Positions 27,801 through 34,445 of a stretch of DNA of 38,969 bases are shown here, piece after piece. Origin of the DNA: Candidatus Alloenteromonas pullicola. Its GTDB lineage: Bacteria > Bacillota_I > Bacilli_A > RFN20 > CAG-826. The notes beneath the pieces were generated by a model, which was not told where the DNA came from, searched no databases, and was given only the letters and a program-made list of their open reading frames with translations. Numbering within the stretch: the stretch's first letter is position 1; each line of letters starts with the position of its first letter. Both the position numbers and the translations under genes were made by a program. Location of the stretch: positions 1 through 38,969 of the forward strand of contig DVMV01000012.1 of assembly GCA_018714785.1 (NCBI GenBank), read 5' to 3'.

Positions 27801-28931
27801 ATGGTCTATCTAGACTTCGCCGCGACCGCCGCCCCCTCATCCATCGCCAAGGAGGAGTACCGCCGGGTCAGCGACCTGTATTTCGGCAACCCCTCATCGC
27901 TGCATGAGGCGGGATACCAAGCCAAGCGCATCTTCGATGATGCCTGCAAGCGGGTGCTTTCCTGCACCGGATTGTCGGCCACCCATCGCTGCGTATTCAC
28001 CTCGGGGGCCTCGGAGTCGAACTCGATGGCGATCATCGGGTCGGCGCTCCGCTACCGCAACCGGGGGAACAAGATCCTATATGGCGCCTCCGAGCACGCC
28101 TCGGTTAAGGAAAGCTGCCTCTACCTAGCCAAGCTTGGGTATGAGCCGGTCGAGCTCCCGCTGCGCGACGGGGCCATCGACATGGACGCGTTGGAGGGGT
28201 CGATCGACAAGCAGACCATCCTGCTCTCCGCGATGTCCAGCAACAACGAGACCGGGGCGCTTACCGACCTCAGTAGGCTGCGGGAAATCCGCAGAACCCA
28301 TCCCAAATGCTTGCTTTTGGTCGATGCCACCCAGAGCATCGGCAAATTGCCACTCGACCTTTCCTTCGCCGATTTCATCTCCTTCTCGGGGCATAAGATC
28401 GGGGCCTTCAAGGGAAGCGGGTGCCTGCTAATCCGCAAGGGGCTGCTCATCGATCCTATAATCCATGGGGGCTCGCAGCAGGATGGGCTCCGGGCTGGGA
28501 CCATCGACGTCGCCGGCGCCAGCGCCCTTTCGGTTGCCCTTGAGGACGATTTCAAGAACATCGAGCCCAATCTGCGCCACGCCAAGGAGCTCAAGGCGAC
28601 GCTGCTGCAGGGCCTTTCCGGCCTAACCGACCTGGTCGAGGTAAATTCGCCAGAAGGCGCCTCACCTTACGTGGTGAGTTTCTCCTTGCTCCATCACCGG
28701 GCGAGCGTCATCGTCGAGGGGCTATCCGAGCGCGGGTACTGCGTCTCAAGCGTCTCGGCCTGCTCATCGAAGGTCGACGCCTCCTCCTATGTGCTCAAGG
28801 CCATGGGGAAGGACGACAGGATCGCCGCCAACGCCATAAGGGTGTCGTTCGGGAAGACGACCACCGCCGGGGAGGTCGAGGGATTCGCGGCTTGCCTTGG
28901 CAAGCTGCTGCAGGAGGTAAAGAGGATATGA
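27801..28931 (+). CDS. Cysteine desulfurase (NifS/IscS family)
   Basis: PLP enzyme that takes sulfur from cysteine and passes it on as a persulfide, here most likely to ThiI for 4-thiouridine in tRNA (as NifZ does in Bacillus). 376 residues. YLDFAATA at the N-terminus, GASEHASVKES with the PLP-stacking His, VDATQSIGK with the PLP Asp, the PLP Lys K199 in FSGHKIG, and the catalytic Cys C321 in SACSS are all present. ATG 27801 is 1 nt after the ezrA stop; a long upstream extension of the frame overlaps ezrA and is not coding. The stop overlaps the thiI start (ATGA). Confidence 0.93.
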   Translation: MVYLDFAATAAPSSIAKEEYRRVSDLYFGNPSSLHEAGYQAKRIFDDACKRVLSCTGLSATHRCVFTSGASESNSMAIIGSALRYRNRGNKILYGASEHASVKESCLYLAKLGYEPVELPLRDGAIDMDALEGSIDKQTILLSAMSSNNETGALTDLSRLREIRRTHPKCLLLVDATQSIGKLPLDLSFADFISFSGHKIGAFKGSGCLLIRKGLLIDPIIHGGSQQDGLRAGTIDVAGASALSVALEDDFKNIEPNLRHAKELKATLLQGLSGLTDLVEVNSPEGASPYVVSFSLLHHRASVIVEGLSERGYCVSSVSACSSKVDASSYVLKAMGKDDRIAANAIRVSFGKTTTAGEVEGFAACLGKLLQEVKRI

Positions 28932-30118
28932 AATGCGATTGCCTGATGATCCATTATGGGGAGCTGAGCACCAAGGGGGAGAACCGGAAGTCCTTCATCA
29001 GCTGCTTGACCCGGAACTGCCGCGCCGCGCTTAAGGGGACCGACTGCGTCCTTTCCGGGAGGCGTGACCACCTCTACGTCGAGCTTAACCTCACCTCCGA
29101 GCAGGAGGCGGTGAATAGGCTATCCAAGGTGGCTGGCATACAGCGCATATCCCCGGTATACAAGGTCGACAAGGGAATCGAGTCGCTCAAGGCCGAGGCG
29201 ATCGCGGCCATGAAGGAGTCGGGGAAGCATCGGTTCAAGGTATCCTGCCACCGCCCCGACAAGTCCTACCCGCTTTCATCGTATGATGTCTGCTGCGCCC
29301 TAGGCGACGCGGTGCTCGATTCGGTCGAGGGATCGGAAGTCGATCTCCACGACCACGAGGTAAACCTTAAGGTCTCGATCAGGGAGGACGCCGCCTACCT
29401 GTCCACCAAGACCTACCCTGGACTCGGCGGGTATCCTTTGGGGATGGCCGGCAAGGTCACGCTGCTGCTATCCGGCGGCATCGATTCCCCGGTCGCCTGC
29501 TATAAATTGCTCCGCCGCGGCATAAAGGTCGACTGCCTGCATTTCGCCGCGCCGCCTTATACCTCGGGGCAAGTCATATACAAGCTGATCGACATACTGA
29601 AGGAGCTATTGCCTTATCAGGCCGACTTCCGCCTCGACGTGTTCCCCTTCACCAAGATACAGGAGGAGATCTACAAGCACGCCCCGGAGCCGTACTGCAT
29701 CACTATAATGCGCCGGATGATGCTGCGGATCGCCGAACGCGTGGCCAAGGCCCGCGGGTCGCTTTCGATAGCGACCGGCGAGGACGTTGGGCAGGTGGCG
29801 AGCCAGACCCTCGACTCAATCTACGCGATAAACGAGGTCACGAGCTTCCCGGTGCTCCGCCCGCTATGCGTCGAGGACAAGGTCGACGTCATCGACCTCG
29901 CCAAGAAGATCAACACCTTCGACATCTCGATAAGGCCATATGAGGACTGCTGCACCATCTTCAAGCCCAAGCGGCCCAAGACCAAGCCCGACCTCGCCCA
30001 TTGCAAGGAATTCGAGGTGCGGTTCGACTTCGCCTCGCTCATCGAGGAGGGGCTGAAGGGCATAAAGACCATCTACGTTAGCCTTGATGGCGTCAGGGAA
30101 GAAGAGCCCCGCCAGTAG
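28928..30118 (+). CDS. thiI: tRNA 4-thiouridine synthetase ThiI
   Basis: Adenylates U8 of tRNA and inserts sulfur; may also supply sulfur for thiamine thiazole. 396 residues: N-terminal ferredoxin-like domain (IHYGELSTKGENRKSF), THUMP domain (about 60-165) and the PP-loop ATPase SGGIDS at 182-187. A C-terminal DCCTIFKPKRPKTKP region near 340-355 carries the conserved cysteine. No rhodanese domain, as in Bacillus ThiI, so sulfur is passed by the adjacent desulfurase. ATG 28928 overlaps the upstream stop; the frame is open further upstream but overlaps the desulfurase gene. Terminator follows. Confidence 0.95.
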   Translation: MKCDCLMIHYGELSTKGENRKSFISCLTRNCRAALKGTDCVLSGRRDHLYVELNLTSEQEAVNRLSKVAGIQRISPVYKVDKGIESLKAEAIAAMKESGKHRFKVSCHRPDKSYPLSSYDVCCALGDAVLDSVEGSEVDLHDHEVNLKVSIREDAAYLSTKTYPGLGGYPLGMAGKVTLLLSGGIDSPVACYKLLRRGIKVDCLHFAAPPYTSGQVIYKLIDILKELLPYQADFRLDVFPFTKIQEEIYKHAPEPYCITIMRRMMLRIAERVAKARGSLSIATGEDVGQVASQTLDSIYAINEVTSFPVLRPLCVEDKVDVIDLAKKINTFDISIRPYEDCCTIFKPKRPKTKPDLAHCKEFEVRFDFASLIEEGLKGIKTIYVSLDGVREEEPRQ

Positions 30119-30133
30119 CGAATCCAAACCGAG

Positions 30134-30165
30134 GCGCTTATCCGGAATCCCGATAAGCGCTTTTT
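30134..30165 (+). terminator. Intrinsic terminator after thiI
   Basis: GCGCTTATC (30134-30142), 9-nt loop, GATAAGCGC (30152-30160), then TTTTT. Confidence 0.92.
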
Positions 30166-30175
30166 AAACGGAAAA

Positions 30176-30673
30176 TTGGCGGTTTCAGCCAGCCGCCGCA
30201 TTTCCGAATGCTATTTCGACGGCCTCGGCGTGGAAAAGGACGTCGAAGAAGGATATCGGCATCTGCAACGGGCCGCCGAGTTAGGCGACCCGAGCGCCCA
30301 GCTCGATCTATCCATCGCCTATTCTTTGGATGGCGGATGCCTGAAATGGGACTGCGCGCTGTCTTTGAAGTGGCTAACCCTTTCCGCTAAGCGGGGATGC
30401 AGGCTTGCGCTTTTCTTCCTTGGGAGGAGGTACCTTAGCGGCTTTTTGGCCCCATTAGACCGCAAAAAGGGTTTGGATTGCCTAGCCGAATCCGCCGAGA
30501 AAGGATTCCCGCTTGCCATATATTGGGCCGGGCTTTGCTGCCGCCTAGGGGTTGGGGCAAACAAAGACGATGAGATGGCCTTGCATTAACTGCGCCTTGG
30601 GGCGGATGGGGGATGCCAGGAGGCCATCGATCTGCTGGCTGAGATGGAAAGCGAAAATAAAAGCGCCCATTGA
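30176..30673 (+). pseudogene. Decayed Sel1-repeat protein gene
   Basis: The frame encodes Sel1/TPR-like repeats: SECYFDGLGVEKDVEEGYRH, LQRAAELGDPSAQLDL, LAESAEKGFPLAIYWAGL, LCCRLGVGANKDDEMALH. It is stopped by TAA at 30587-30589 in the middle of a repeat and resumes in the same frame with LRLGADGGCQEAIDLLAEM to TGA at 30671-30673. Family spacing places an aromatic codon where the TAA stands. At the 5' side no ATG or ribosome binding site exists; the only start is TTG 30176 within a repeat, just after the thiI terminator, so the N-terminal part is missing too. Sel1 proteins serve in protein-protein contacts; this copy is probably dead. Confidence 0.75.
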
Positions 30674-30679
30674 GGCGCT
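30653..30679 (-). terminator. Second terminator after rplT
   Basis: Minus strand AGCGCC (30679-30674), 6-nt loop, GGCGCT (30667-30662), then TTTATTTT. It overlaps the end of the Sel1 remnant. Confidence 0.65.
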
Positions 30680-30687
30680 GATGAAGC

Positions 30688-30712
30688 AAAAAGCCCCGCC
30701 TTCCGGCAGGGA
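30688..30712 (-). terminator. First terminator after rplT
   Basis: Minus strand stem around loop GGAA with GGCGGGGC (30700-30693) as the 3' arm and G-U pairs or a bulge in the 5' arm, followed by TTTTT (30692-30688). Confidence 0.8.
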
Positions 30713-30717
30713 CTTTC

Positions 30718-31077
30718 TTAGGCGGCGATGGCCTTCTTGGCGCCTTCGACTAGGGAGGCAAAGGCCTTCGGATCGTTGATGGCGAGCTCGGAGAGCATCT
30801 TCCGGTTGAGGGCGATGCCTTCCTTCTTCAAGCCAGCCATGAACTTGCTGTAGGAGATGCCGTTGAGGTGGCAAGCGGCGTTGATGCGCTTGATCCAGAG
30901 CTTGCGGAAGTCGCGCTTGATGAGGCGGCGGGACTCGTAGGCATAGCGGAGGGAGTGGCAGACCTGCTCTTTGGCGGTCTTGAACAGAAGGTGCTTGGAG
31001 CCGAAATAGCCCTCAGCGGCCTTCAATATCTTCTTGCGGCGGGCGCGGGTGACGGTTCCGCCTTTGACTCTTGCCAT
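30718..31077 (-). CDS. rplT: 50S ribosomal protein L20
   Basis: Early-assembly 23S rRNA-binding protein and, in Bacillota, the repressor of its own operon through the mRNA leader. 119 residues, the usual length. [43 protein letters not shown] and NRKMLSELA match the family throughout. Last gene of infC-rpmI-rplT, 14 nt after rpmI, followed by two successive terminators. Confidence 0.98.
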   Translation of the reverse strand: MARVKGGTVTRARRKKILKAAEGYFGSKHLLFKTAKEQVCHSLRYAYESRRLIKRDFRKLWIKRINAACHLNGISYSKFMAGLKKEGIALNRKMLSELAINDPKAFASLVEGAKKAIAA

Positions 31078-31091
31078 TGTCTATATCCTCC

Positions 31092-31286
31092 TTACTTGCT
31101 GATCATGAACTTGATCCGGCTGTAGTCGGTCTTGTCCATCATGCCCGAGCGGCGCAGCTGACGGCACTGCTTGGCAGTCTTATAGGGCGCGTGGTGGCCC
31201 TTGAAAGCGTGAATGAATTTGATTTTCCCGTTGCCGGTGACCTTGATACGCTTCATCAAGGACCGGTTAGATTTCATCTTCGGCAT
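31092..31286 (-). CDS. rpmI: 50S ribosomal protein L35
   Basis: Small basic ribosomal protein. 64 residues: MPKMKSNRSLMKRIKVTGNG, then a basic region and KTAKQCRQLRRSGMMDKTD near the end. Middle gene of the infC operon, 11 nt after infC. The ribosome binding site is AGGAGG in the 11-nt gap. Confidence 0.97.
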   Translation of the reverse strand: MPKMKSNRSLMKRIKVTGNGKIKFIHAFKGHHAPYKTAKQCRQLRRSGMMDKTDYSRIKFMISK

Positions 31287-31297
31287 TTTGTTTCCTC

Positions 31298-31855
31298 CTA
31301 CTTCTTGGCTTTCTTCGTGACGATCGCGGCGTAGACCTTACCTTCCCAGAAGGGGGCCTTCTCGATCGTGATGGCGGTGGACTCCTCCAATACGGAGATG
31401 AACCGTTTCAGCAGCTCCTCGCCCAGATCCTGGTGGGCCATCTCCCTTCCCTTCAAGACGACGCGGATGTGGACCTTGTCGCCATCGTCGAGGAAGTTGA
31501 CGGCATGCTTGGCTTTGGTGCGGAGATCGTGGTCGCCTATCGAGATGTGCAGCTGAATCTCCTTCAGCTGGGTGGCTTTGGCGTTCTTCCTTTGGGCGCG
31601 CTCGCTCTTCTGCTTCTCGAACCGGTACTTGCCGTAATTGAGTATCTTGCAGACGGGCGGATTGGCCTGCGGGGCGACGCAGAACAGGTCGAGGTTGTGG
31701 CTGGCGGCGAGCTCGTTGGCGGCCCGGCTGCTCATCCTCCCCATGTTCTCACCGTTCGGCCCAATAACCATGACTTCCGGATAGCGGATGTGCTCATTGA
31801 TGGGGTCGAAGCGCTTCTGCGGACGACGCTGATCGTTTCTATCGAAGTATCCTAT
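31298..31855 (-). CDS. infC: Translation initiation factor IF-3, probable ATA start
   Basis: Binds the 30S subunit and checks start-codon and initiator-tRNA pairing. From ATA 31855 the product has about 185 residues: N-domain with FDPINEHIRYPEVMVIGPNGE, a linker rich in Lys/Arg, and a C-domain with EIQLHISIGDHDL, VHIRVVLKGREMAH. No ATG precedes the N-domain in frame. TTG 31891 opens the frame but lies inside a terminator hairpin. A strong GGAGG lies 8 nt before the ATA, and infC genes are known for rare start codons (ATT, ATC, ATA) that let IF-3 repress itself, so ATA 31855 is my choice. Operon with rpmI and rplT. Confidence 0.93.
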   Translation of the reverse strand: MGYFDRNDQRRPQKRFDPINEHIRYPEVMVIGPNGENMGRMSSRAANELAASHNLDLFCVAPQANPPVCKILNYGKYRFEKQKSERAQRKNAKATQLKEIQLHISIGDHDLRTKAKHAVNFLDDGDKVHIRVVLKGREMAHQDLGEELLKRFISVLEESTAITIEKAPFWEGKVYAAIVTKKAKK

Positions 31856-31990
31856 TTGTTTTCCCTCCAAGCGAAGAAAGCCGGGAAGCAACGCTCCCCG
31901 GCAAAACTATCCATGTTAGTGGTAGCTCCTAGCCAACCTCCATTGGAAGTCTGGCGAGCCCGGGAGGGCTGCTTTCTACGTCTTTCGACG
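31856..31990 (-). promoter_or_regulatory. infC operon leader with L20-type attenuator
   Basis: The ~135-nt leader ends in a terminator-like hairpin. On the minus strand GCCGGG (about 31902-31897) pairs with CCCGGC (31886-31881), followed by TTTCTTC, just before the infC ribosome binding site. Upstream of it are further GC-rich segments (CAGCCCTCCCGGGCTCG, GGCTAGGAGCTACC) that could form the anti-terminator or L20-binding fold. L20-controlled attenuation of infC-rpmI-rplT is established in Bacillus; identity with that leader class is inferred from position and hairpin. Confidence 0.65.
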
Positions 31991-31996
31991 GAAGAT

Positions 31997-32024
31997 AGTA
32001 TACTCGTTTCAGCCTGTGGTTCAA
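31997..32024 (-). promoter_or_regulatory. infC operon promoter
   Basis: Minus strand TTGAAC (32024-32019), 16 bp, TATACT (32002-31997). It lies 11 nt after the stop of the upstream membrane-protein gene, with no terminator between. Confidence 0.75.
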
Positions 32025-32035
32025 CAGAAATCTTC

Positions 32036-32458
32036 TCAAAGTCCGGCAAAGGCCAGTGAGGCCGCGGTTTGGCTAGACGAGATGATGGTCTCGTTGTCAA
32101 GGTTGAGGCGGCCCAAAGTGAACAGATAGCTAAGGCCCGCCACCGCGAACGCGAAGAAAAGCAAGGCGGCGATCGAGCCAACCGGTTTGCTATACCTTGG
32201 CAGGAAAAGCGAAGCGTGCCCAGCGTAGAGGAACACGCAAGCCAAGCAGAGGCAGCTTCCTATCGTATGTATCAGCTTGGTTTCAAACTGGGGATAGCAC
32301 TTAAGCAGGAAAAGGCAAAGGAAGGCGCCGAAAAGGACGGTGCAAGCAAAACCTACCCCAAGGCTTAGGCAGACAGCTATCTTCGAAAACTTCAGGAAGT
32401 GGGCGGCGAAGGCGCAAAGGAAAGCCAAGGCGAAGAAAGCGAAAAGGGCGAAATTCAC
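32036..32458 (-). CDS. Four-helix membrane protein, unknown function
   Basis: 140 residues, nearly all hydrophobic, with four probable transmembrane helices (about 3-20, 26-50, 63-83 and 92-112), then a short polar tail. Cys-rich helices (CLSLGVGFACTV, CLCLACVFLY). I recognise no family. Its start overlaps the stop of the Fic-like gene by 4 nt, so it is coupled to it. This suggests a two-gene unit, perhaps a membrane partner or target of the Fic-like protein. Function unknown. Confidence 0.7.
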   Translation of the reverse strand: MNFALFAFFALAFLCAFAAHFLKFSKIAVCLSLGVGFACTVLFGAFLCLFLLKCYPQFETKLIHTIGSCLCLACVFLYAGHASLFLPRYSKPVGSIAALLFFAFAVAGLSYLFTLGRLNLDNETIISSSQTAASLAFAGL

Positions 32459-33417
32459 TTTGCCTTCCTCCGGTAGCGCTGGGTCCTGTCAGTTGGGGAT
32501 AGGGGATTGCTCATCTCGATCGCCCCTTCCTCAAGGGCGGGCTTTAGGTAGTTCTTGTGCAGCCCAAGCCGGGACTTCAGCCCCAATAAGGACAATAGCT
32601 CGGAGGCCGAGTAGAACCTGCCCTCCTCCATTAGCGAGAGCATGCGTTTGGCCTGGTTGGTGAGTCCGCCGCGGGCCCGCAGGCTTTGCCGGCACTCCAA
32701 ATCTATAGCGTCCCCGATCGTTTGCAGATACTCAATCAGGAACGGCGACATATCGCCCTTCTCGACCGACCTGGATATCGCGTCCTTAAGGAGCTTTTCG
32801 CTTTTCTCCAGTTTCGGCAGCAAAAGGATGGAGGATAGCTCCTTTCGGTAGCCGCACAGCATCCCTTTGGCGTAGAGGCAGGCCAGCAGGAATGTGTGCG
32901 AGCTGTAGGGCATTATGGCGGGAATCATGAAGAGCAGAACACCCGAAAGCAAGAGGGGATGGACTTTTCCCTTGGCTTGCTTAAGGAAGCGGAACATGCC
33001 AGAGAGCAGCTCCTTGATCTTAGGATGGGAAGGGATTGGGTAATCGTAGCCGGCAACCTTCCTCGACAGACGATTGGGAACATCCTCCCCGAAGACGGAA
33101 TCCTCAAATAGTTTGATGAATGAGTCGGCGTAGGGATCCATCTTGGCGGATTTGTAGAAAAGGGAAGCGGTGGACGAAGCTATCGGGTGGGCGCTTATGA
33201 TCTCCAATGTATAAAGAGCCCTGGCCTGGGATGGCGTCAGCTTCACATCGATCAAACGGCAATAAGCCTTTGCCTCCTCCGCGGCCGACTCCTTGCCTTC
33301 CCGTTGATTGGCGATGCAAGAAAGCCTTCCGACCTTAAAACAGCACTCTGACAAAGCCATAACCACGGCATTAGACACCGAGAATGAGGCTTTATATGGA
33401 GGCAATATCTTATCCAT
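32455..33417 (-). CDS. Fic-family protein with degenerate active site
   Basis: Fic proteins transfer AMP or related groups to target proteins. The 320-residue product has the typical Fic start (MDKILPPYKASFSV), the PxHPKIKELLSGMFRFL and VHPLLLSG helices that precede the active site, SPFLIEYLQTIGDAI, and a C-terminal winged helix (LGLKSRLGLHKNYLKPALEEGAIEM) exactly as in Fic/HTH proteins. The active-site loop HPFxDGNGRxxR is replaced by MPYSSHTFLL (169-178): catalytic His, Asp/Gly/Asn and Arg are all gone. The SxxIEGN inhibitory segment is absent too. Start: Met13 of the longest frame (ATG 33417) gives the family N-terminus; TATTAT ends 7 nt before it. Probably a pseudoenzyme or DNA-binding remnant. 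Confidence 0.78.
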   Translation of the reverse strand: MDKILPPYKASFSVSNAVVMALSECCFKVGRLSCIANQREGKESAAEEAKAYCRLIDVKLTPSQARALYTLEIISAHPIASSTASLFYKSAKMDPYADSFIKLFEDSVFGEDVPNRLSRKVAGYDYPIPSHPKIKELLSGMFRFLKQAKGKVHPLLLSGVLLFMIPAIMPYSSHTFLLACLYAKGMLCGYRKELSSILLLPKLEKSEKLLKDAISRSVEKGDMSPFLIEYLQTIGDAIDLECRQSLRARGGLTNQAKRMLSLMEEGRFYSASELLSLLGLKSRLGLHKNYLKPALEEGAIEMSNPLSPTDRTQRYRRKAK

Positions 33418-33481
33418 CGCTACCATAATACACTCTTTTTGAGTTTGATGCATATTTACTTACATATTTTTTTACTAATTC

Positions 33482-33650
33482 CGGACAAAAATTTCGTTTT
33501 GTCCGATAACCAATTCCAAATGACGATTTTCAAAATCGCAGGAATTGGCGCGTGCGCCGCCTTAAATTTTTCATGAAAAACATGTAAACGTTTTCAAATA
33601 GACCCCTTTTCCTTAATTCATTAATACGCGCGCGAATTGAAAATTTAATG
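33482..33650. repeat. Palindrome-dense AT-rich intergenic region
   Basis: The gap between the Fic-like gene and the TasA-like gene has no supported gene but at least five inverted repeats. (1) CGGACAAAA 33482-33490 / TTTTGTCCG 33497-33505. (2) CCAATTCC 33510-33517 / GGAATTGG 33541-33548, enclosing CGATTTT-C-AAAATCG 33524-33538. (3) GGCGC-GT-GCGCC 33547-33558. (4) TTTTTCATGAAAAA 33567-33580. (5) CATTAA 33619-33624 / TTAATG 33645-33650. No T tract follows the first two, so they are not plain terminators. The content fits a regulatory region or cruciform-forming DNA. Confidence 0.8.
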
Positions 33651-33679
33651 GGTTCGTACTAACTTTTATTGCGAAGGGC

Positions 33680-33744
33680 TTGGGTTCTTTACAAAGCCCC
33701 GCAGTTTGTCTTTGAATTTCGCAACGGGCAAAAACCCAAAGGAG
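33680..33744 (+). promoter_or_regulatory. Structured leader and ribosome binding site of the TasA-like gene
   Basis: AAAGGAG at 33738-33744 is the ribosome binding site, 12 nt before ATG 33757. TTGGGTT (33680-33686) can pair with AACCCAA (33733-33739), which reaches into the ribosome binding site, while GGGCTT (33676-33681) can pair with AAGCCC (33694-33699). The two folds share bases and exclude each other, so the leader could switch. No convincing promoter hexamers were found. Confidence 0.4.
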
Positions 33745-33756
33745 AATGTTCCAAAA

Positions 33757-34407
33757 ATGACAAAAACTTCTAAAAGAAAGCTGATTGTCACCAGCGCACT
33801 AGTGCTAGGCGCCGTGGCGACCGTCGGCGCGACCTTCGGTGCCTTGATTCTAAACGGCGGCGACAAGACCGATACCGGTGGACTTGGAATCGGCACTGTG
33901 GAGATCAAGAACCAGGTTGTTTCGCTTGCCGTTGAAGTCACCGATGCTACTATTGTCTTAGACGGAAAAGAGCCAGACGACTCTTATACTGCCGATGATC
34001 TCCTGCATGGCGATGTGGCAAACGATAGGGAATTCTCCCTTAAATTCACCGTGACCGGTGATGTTAACGCTTGGACGTCGCTAAGCGTTTCCTTTGCTTG
34101 GGACGTCGGGAAAGCTGCCGCTGATACCTATCTTGATTTGCCCGATTCAGATACGATTGAGAAAAGCGTTCAAGGTTCTTCAACCAGCGGCGATGGTTCT
34201 TCCACGGTGTGGACTTATACTAAAGCCTACACAATTTCCTGGGACGCGACCACCTACAGCGGCGGAATATTGAAATATATCAACGATCAGTACAACCAAT
34301 CGAAAGATGATGCTTCTGCTTTGGCAAAGTTGAATGATTTTAAGGCGGCTGTCGAAGCCTCAAGCCTCACCGCAACAGTCACCGTCAATCTAGCAACTGG
34401 CGCCTAA
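33757..34407 (+). CDS. TasA/CalY (camelysin)-like exported protein
   Basis: 216 residues. Basic N-terminus and hydrophobic segment (about 8-32) form a SipW-type signal peptide (KLIVTSALVLGAVATVGATFGA). It is followed by TGGLGIGTVEI, similar in place to the first strand of TasA (ASGTLDL), and an Ig-like beta domain with NDREFSLKFTVTGDVNAWTSLSVSF. This layout matches the TasA/CalY family of amyloid-like fibre proteins or metalloprotease-like camelysins. The next gene is a SipW-type peptidase, which supports the call. Codons are clearly less C-ending than in neighbouring genes, suggesting separate origin or selection. Start: Met18 of the longest frame, chosen for the signal peptide and the ribosome binding site. 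Confidence 0.65.
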   Translation: MTKTSKRKLIVTSALVLGAVATVGATFGALILNGGDKTDTGGLGIGTVEIKNQVVSLAVEVTDATIVLDGKEPDDSYTADDLLHGDVANDREFSLKFTVTGDVNAWTSLSVSFAWDVGKAAADTYLDLPDSDTIEKSVQGSSTSGDGSSTVWTYTKAYTISWDATTYSGGILKYINDQYNQSKDDASALAKLNDFKAAVEASSLTATVTVNLATGA

Positions 34408-34445
34408 TAAGGGTGTGCCATGCTTAGCATGCCCTTATTTATTTC
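34406..34445 (+). terminator. Hairpin between the TasA-like gene and the signal peptidase
   Basis: AATAAGGG (34406-34413) pairs with CCCTTATT (34432-34439); inside, CATGC-TTA-GCATG (34419-34431) extends the stem, with a 5-nt bulge on the left. T/A-rich TATTTC follows. It overlaps the stop of the first gene and covers both possible ATG starts of the next (34420, 34429). It could lower transcription or translation of the downstream genes relative to the exported protein. Confidence 0.55.

Noticed and set aside
31856-31891. TTG 31891 as start of infC
   Set aside because: It lies in a terminator-like hairpin, has no ribosome binding site, and adds residues not seen in IF-3.
32455-33417. Calling the Fic-like protein an AMP transferase
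   Set aside because: Catalytic His and the GNGR anion-binding residues are missing.
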